Notes under the pieces: model-generated
The model's input: only the letters and a program-made list of their open reading frames with translations
Database searches by the model: none
Told to the model about the DNA's origin: nothing
Shown: piece after piece, positions 6,375 to 8,195 of the stretch
Numbering within the stretch: the first letter of the stretch is position 1
Layout of the letters: the number at the start of each line of letters is the position of its first letter
Translations under genes and position numbers: made by a program
From: Hyphomicrobiales bacterium
GTDB lineage: Bacteria > Pseudomonadota > Alphaproteobacteria > Rhizobiales > Aestuariivirgaceae
Direction of reading: 5' to 3'
DNA length: 8,195 nucleotides
Assembly (NCBI GenBank): GCA_027031305.1
Contig: JALVRJ010000430.1
Location: forward strand, 1-8,195

Positions 6375-6516
6375 GTTGCGTTTCCGTTGTTTCGTTCGTG
6401 TCGGGTGGATAGCAGGTTTCACGCATCCCCGCCATTGCGCGAGTGGCCTTTTCCGCCAGGTTGAGCCAGGGACGCCGCAGCTTGATAAAAAATCCGAAGT
6501 GGTGTGAGATAAAGGC

Positions 6517-6759
6517 ATGACGAAGGATTATCGCAAACATATCACCATCGACCCGGAAATCATGATGGGCAAGCCGGTGATCGCCGGCACCCGCATTCCG
6601 GTGGAAGTGCTTCTGCGCGATCTCGGTGCGGGCATGACACCAGAAGAGCTTCTGCGCGCCTATCCGCAACTTACCATGGACGACATCCGCGCGGCGCAGG
6701 CCTGGGCCGCTGACTATCTGGCGGATGAGGATATTATCCCTGTGAAGGAAGGAATATGA
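6517..6759 (+). CDS. DUF433 antitoxin of a DUF433/DUF5615 toxin-antitoxin pair
   Basis: An 80-residue DUF433 protein. The family signature GKPVIAGTRIPVEVLLRDL covers residues 18-36, followed by GMTPEELLRAYPQLTMDDI (39-57), a winged-helix-like DNA-binding fold. An in-frame TGA at 6505-6507 makes ATG 6517 the first possible start. The ribosome-binding site is poor: AAAGG is almost adjacent to the ATG. A TTGATA (6482-6487) and AGATAA (6507-6512) might form a promoter, but they are 19 bases apart and would give an almost leaderless message. DUF433 proteins are regularly found in front of DUF5615 PIN-like proteins and are regarded as their antitoxins. It is divergent from cbbY across 142 bases. 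Confidence 0.85.
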   Translation: MTKDYRKHITIDPEIMMGKPVIAGTRIPVEVLLRDLGAGMTPEELLRAYPQLTMDDIRAAQAWAADYLADEDIIPVKEGI

Positions 6760-6780
6760 CCCCTTCTACATGTTCTCACT

Positions 6781-6826
6781 TCTTTTATTATTCCTATTAA
6801 AATATAAAAATACTAATTATAAAAAA
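6781..6826 (+). promoter_or_regulatory. Extremely AT-rich tract before the DUF5615 toxin gene
   Basis: Only 4 of these 46 bases are G or C, in a window otherwise near two-thirds GC. It contains TATAAA at 6803-6808 and 6818-6823, either of which could serve as a -10 element, and is followed by GAGGGA (6827-6832) five bases before the toxin ATG. Such tracts can act as promoters and are often bound by xenogeneic silencers. No -35 element is assigned with confidence. Confidence 0.4.
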
Positions 6827-6837
6827 GAGGGATTAAA

Positions 6838-7194
6838 ATGGAAAAAATTTTGGCAGATGAATGCGTGCATTTGCCCATTGTGAAGGCCCTGAGAGCTGCC
6901 GGTCATGATGTTTTGCTGGTGAAGGACATTTGCCCCGGCTGCAAGGATGATGAGGTGTTGCATATTGCTGGTGAACAAGACCGCATTCTGCTCACGCGAG
7001 ACAAGGACTTCGGCGAACTGATCATCCGCTTACAGAAGAAGGTGCCCGGGATCATACGATACAATCTTCTTGGCATGCCCTTTGACCGGCAAGCGCAATA
7101 TATCGTCAGTGCGCTGAAGAATGCGCCCAAACCCTTGGCAGGCCACATCACTACCGTGGAACCCGGACGTGTTCGACAACGGCCAATACGCTGA
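6838..7194 (+). CDS. DUF5615 PIN-like toxin
   Basis: A 118-residue member of the DUF5615 PIN-like family. The visible features are an N-terminal ILADECVHLPIVKALRAAGH (4-23) with acidic D7 and E8, a second acidic patch DDEVL (37-41), and ILLTRDKDFGEL (50-61) with D55 and D57. These acidic groups form the predicted metal site of a PIN-type RNase, though nuclease activity is not well established for the family. The start is ATG 6838 with GAGGGA at 6827-6832, the best ribosome-binding site of the islet. By my count the gene is about 53% GC, well below the rest of the window. It follows its DUF433 partner after 78 bases, although such pairs usually overlap or nearly touch. It converges on gph with 5 bases between the stops. 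Confidence 0.85.
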   Translation: MEKILADECVHLPIVKALRAAGHDVLLVKDICPGCKDDEVLHIAGEQDRILLTRDKDFGELIIRLQKKVPGIIRYNLLGMPFDRQAQYIVSALKNAPKPLAGHITTVEPGRVRQRPIR

Positions 7195-7199
7195 AAAGC

Positions 7200-7862
7200 T
7201 CACGCCACCTGCTTGAGCAATTCGGGCAGCTCGCTGAAATGGCCGAAGGTGCCCACGGCGTCGAATTCCTCCACCGGCTTCTTGCGATAGCCTTGTGTGT
7301 AGAGCAGAAGCGGATAGCCCGCAGCGTGCGCCGCTTCCTCGTCGGTTTCCGAGTCGCCCACGTAGAACACCGGCCCAGCATCCTCGCCCAGCCGCCGCGC
7401 GCATTCGTGGAGAGGCTCCGGGTGGGGCTTGCGCACGCTGAGTGTCTCGCCGCCCACCAGCGCGTCGAACAGCTCCGCCATGCCCAGCCCTTTAAGCGCC
7501 ATCCAGGCGAGGTCTTCCGACTTGTTGGTGCACACGGCCAGTTTCGCGCCCGCGCGGTGCAGCTCGTCAAGCGCCTCGCGCACGCCCGGAAACACGATGG
7601 TGCGGCTGGCCGGCTTCTCGCCGTAGAAGCGCTTGAAGGTCTGCAATGCCCGCTCGAACTCTTCCTCGGACGGGTTCTCCACCCCCGCCCAACGCAAACT
7701 GCGCTGAAGCTGCTTCGGCAGCCCCTGCCCGATGAAGGTGGCGAAGGTCTCCACCGGAATCGGCCCGGCGCCATACAGCTCTTTCAGCATCCGGTTGGCC
7801 GCATGGCACAGATCGGGGGCGGAATCGATGAGCGTGCCGTCGAGGTCGAATATCAACCGCAT
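7200..7862 (-). CDS. gph: Phosphoglycolate phosphatase (HAD superfamily)
   Basis: A 220-residue HAD phosphatase. Motif I FDLDGTLIDSAPDL (5-18) has nucleophile D6 and acid/base D8, and the tail SAPDL is typical of Gph. Motif II is VCTNKS (110-115), motif III is K145 in VRKPHPEPL and motif IV is GDSETD (169-174). The cap contains FIGQGLPKQLQRSL (43-56), again a Gph feature. The enzyme hydrolyses 2-phosphoglycolate, formed by Rubisco oxygenation or during DNA repair, to glycolate in the cytoplasm. ATG 7862 is preferred because it starts right at motif I and has AGAAAGAG upstream; GTG 7874 would add four residues but leaves almost no room for a ribosome-binding site. The gene lies downstream of rpe on the same strand, the neighbour order known from E. 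coli (rpe-gph), but with a terminator-like hairpin and a repeat between them. Confidence 0.88.
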   Translation of the reverse strand: MRLIFDLDGTLIDSAPDLCHAANRMLKELYGAGPIPVETFATFIGQGLPKQLQRSLRWAGVENPSEEEFERALQTFKRFYGEKPASRTIVFPGVREALDELHRAGAKLAVCTNKSEDLAWMALKGLGMAELFDALVGGETLSVRKPHPEPLHECARRLGEDAGPVFYVGDSETDEEAAHAAGYPLLLYTQGYRKKPVEEFDAVGTFGHFSELPELLKQVA

Positions 7863-7890
7863 GAATTTTTTCACTCTTTCTGGCAGTTAA

Positions 7891-7976
7891 CTCGTCACCC
7901 CGGCGAAAGCCGGGGGCTCGTGCAGCAGGTGCATGAGTCCGTTGCACGAGATTCCGGCTTTCGCCGGAATGACGAG
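7891..7976. repeat. Double-hairpin REP-like repeat, copy C (between rpe and gph)
   Basis: An 86-base element and the most symmetrical of the three. The left hairpin (7898-7915) has a 7-bp stem CCCCGGC with loop GAAA. The right hairpin (7951-7970) has an 8-bp stem ATTCCGGC with loop TTTC. The outer ends CTCGTCA (7891-7897) and TGACGAG (7970-7976) are inverted repeats, and the middle carries a further inverted pair CTCGTGCA (7917-7924) and TGCACGAG (7943-7950). The whole element could therefore fold as one long cruciform or as separate hairpins. Confidence 0.88.
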
Positions 7977-8006
7977 GAAACATGACGAAACCTGAATTCC
8001 AGACAC

Positions 8007-8049
8007 AATGAACGGGCCGGAGAGGACAAGCTCCGGCCCGCCATTCATT
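8007..8049 (-). terminator. Hairpin terminator downstream of rpe
   Basis: A perfect 10-bp stem, CGGGCCGGAG (8013-8022) with CTCCGGCCCG (8031-8040), closes an 8-base loop. It can be extended by AATGAA (8007-8012) with TTCATT (8044-8049) past a 3-base bulge. It starts 15 bases after the rpe stop. The tail after the hairpin on the minus strand (TTCATTGTGTCTGG) is only moderately T-rich, so termination may be incomplete. Confidence 0.55.
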
Positions 8050-8064
8050 CCGCATAACGGAACA

Positions 8065-8195
8065 TCATTCCGCCGCCATCTTGGCGATGGCCTCTTCGGC
8101 CTCTTTCCGGATGGCGGCGATGTTGGCGCGATAGGCCTCCTCGTTGCCGCCCTTGAACACGGCCGAACCCGCCACCAGCGCCCGCGCTCCGGCCT
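8065..8195 (-). CDS. rpe: Ribulose-phosphate 3-epimerase, C-terminal end (5' part outside window)
   Basis: Reading the minus strand up from the TGA at 8065-8067 gives about 42 C-terminal residues beginning AGARALVAGSAVFKGG and ending in an Ala/Glu-rich helix that finishes KMAAE. The segment LVAGSAVF is the conserved last phosphate-binding loop of the (beta/alpha)8 barrel of ribulose-5-phosphate 3-epimerase; this loop, followed by a short helix to the C-terminus, is how the family ends. The enzyme interconverts ribulose 5-phosphate and xylulose 5-phosphate in the pentose phosphate and Calvin pathways. The catalytic residues lie outside the window. Other phosphate-binding barrels share a similar loop, but GSAVF with this C-terminal pattern, next to gph, favours Rpe. 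It is followed by a hairpin terminator and repeat copy C. Confidence 0.8.
   Translation of the reverse strand, partial: AGARALVAGSAVFKGGNEEAYRANIAAIRKEAEEAIAKMAAE

Noticed and set aside
6375..6518. A longer cbbY product starting at 6518
   Set aside because: The extra 48 residues do not look like the HAD family, which begins at motif I, and the region is the divergent promoter space with the DUF433 gene.
3763..7970. A CRISPR array suggested by repeated GC-rich motifs
   Set aside because: The copies are kilobases apart, each is a two-hairpin element, and there are no regularly spaced spacers.
7891..7976. Repeat copy C as a complete insertion element with target-site duplication
   Set aside because: The bases flanking the two ends do not repeat each other and there is no coding capacity; the ends only form inverted repeats.

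Overview
The window comes from a GC-rich proteobacterium, most likely an alphaproteobacterium. This is inferred from three things: the high GC of most genes (about 70% in a line of fetB that I counted), the style of the MltA and FetA/FetB proteins, and dispersed intergenic repeats built on CCGGC-GAAA-GCCGG hairpins, a type common in that class. The genus cannot be told from the sequence. No gene-free gap exceeds 300 bases; the longest, about 220 bases, is in front of the AbrB antitoxin gene and holds a repeat and a candidate promoter/operator.

Positions 1-4687 form one plus-strand run. It holds the 3' end of a low-molecular-weight protein tyrosine phosphatase gene, a YgjP-like (DUF45) zinc hydrolase, the lytic transglycosylase mltA (overlapping the hydrolase by ATGA), an unnamed two-helix membrane protein, and the ABC pair fetA-fetB, predicted to export iron. 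The membrane-protein gene ends 4 bases before fetA. A copy of a double-hairpin repeat sits between fetA and fetB, flanked by what looks like a duplicated fetB start.

Positions 4722-7194 look like an accessory islet. It has two toxin-antitoxin modules of unrelated families: AbrB/Doc on the minus strand and DUF433/DUF5615 on the plus strand. They flank cbbY, a HAD sugar-phosphate phosphatase gene on the minus strand. The DUF5615 toxin gene and the AT-rich tract before it have clearly lower GC than the surroundings, which points to separate acquisition.

Positions 7200-8195 return to core metabolism on the minus strand: gph (phosphoglycolate phosphatase) and, upstream of it, the 3' end of rpe (ribulose-phosphate 3-epimerase), followed by a hairpin terminator and a third copy of the repeat. 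cbbY, gph and rpe all act on Calvin-cycle/pentose-phosphate intermediates or their by-products.

The points most worth a second look are the fetA-fetB junction, where a repeat insertion appears to have displaced the fetB start and left a 50-codon linker frame; the three double-hairpin repeats whose stems vary in a compensated way; and the uncharacterised membrane protein tied to fetAB.
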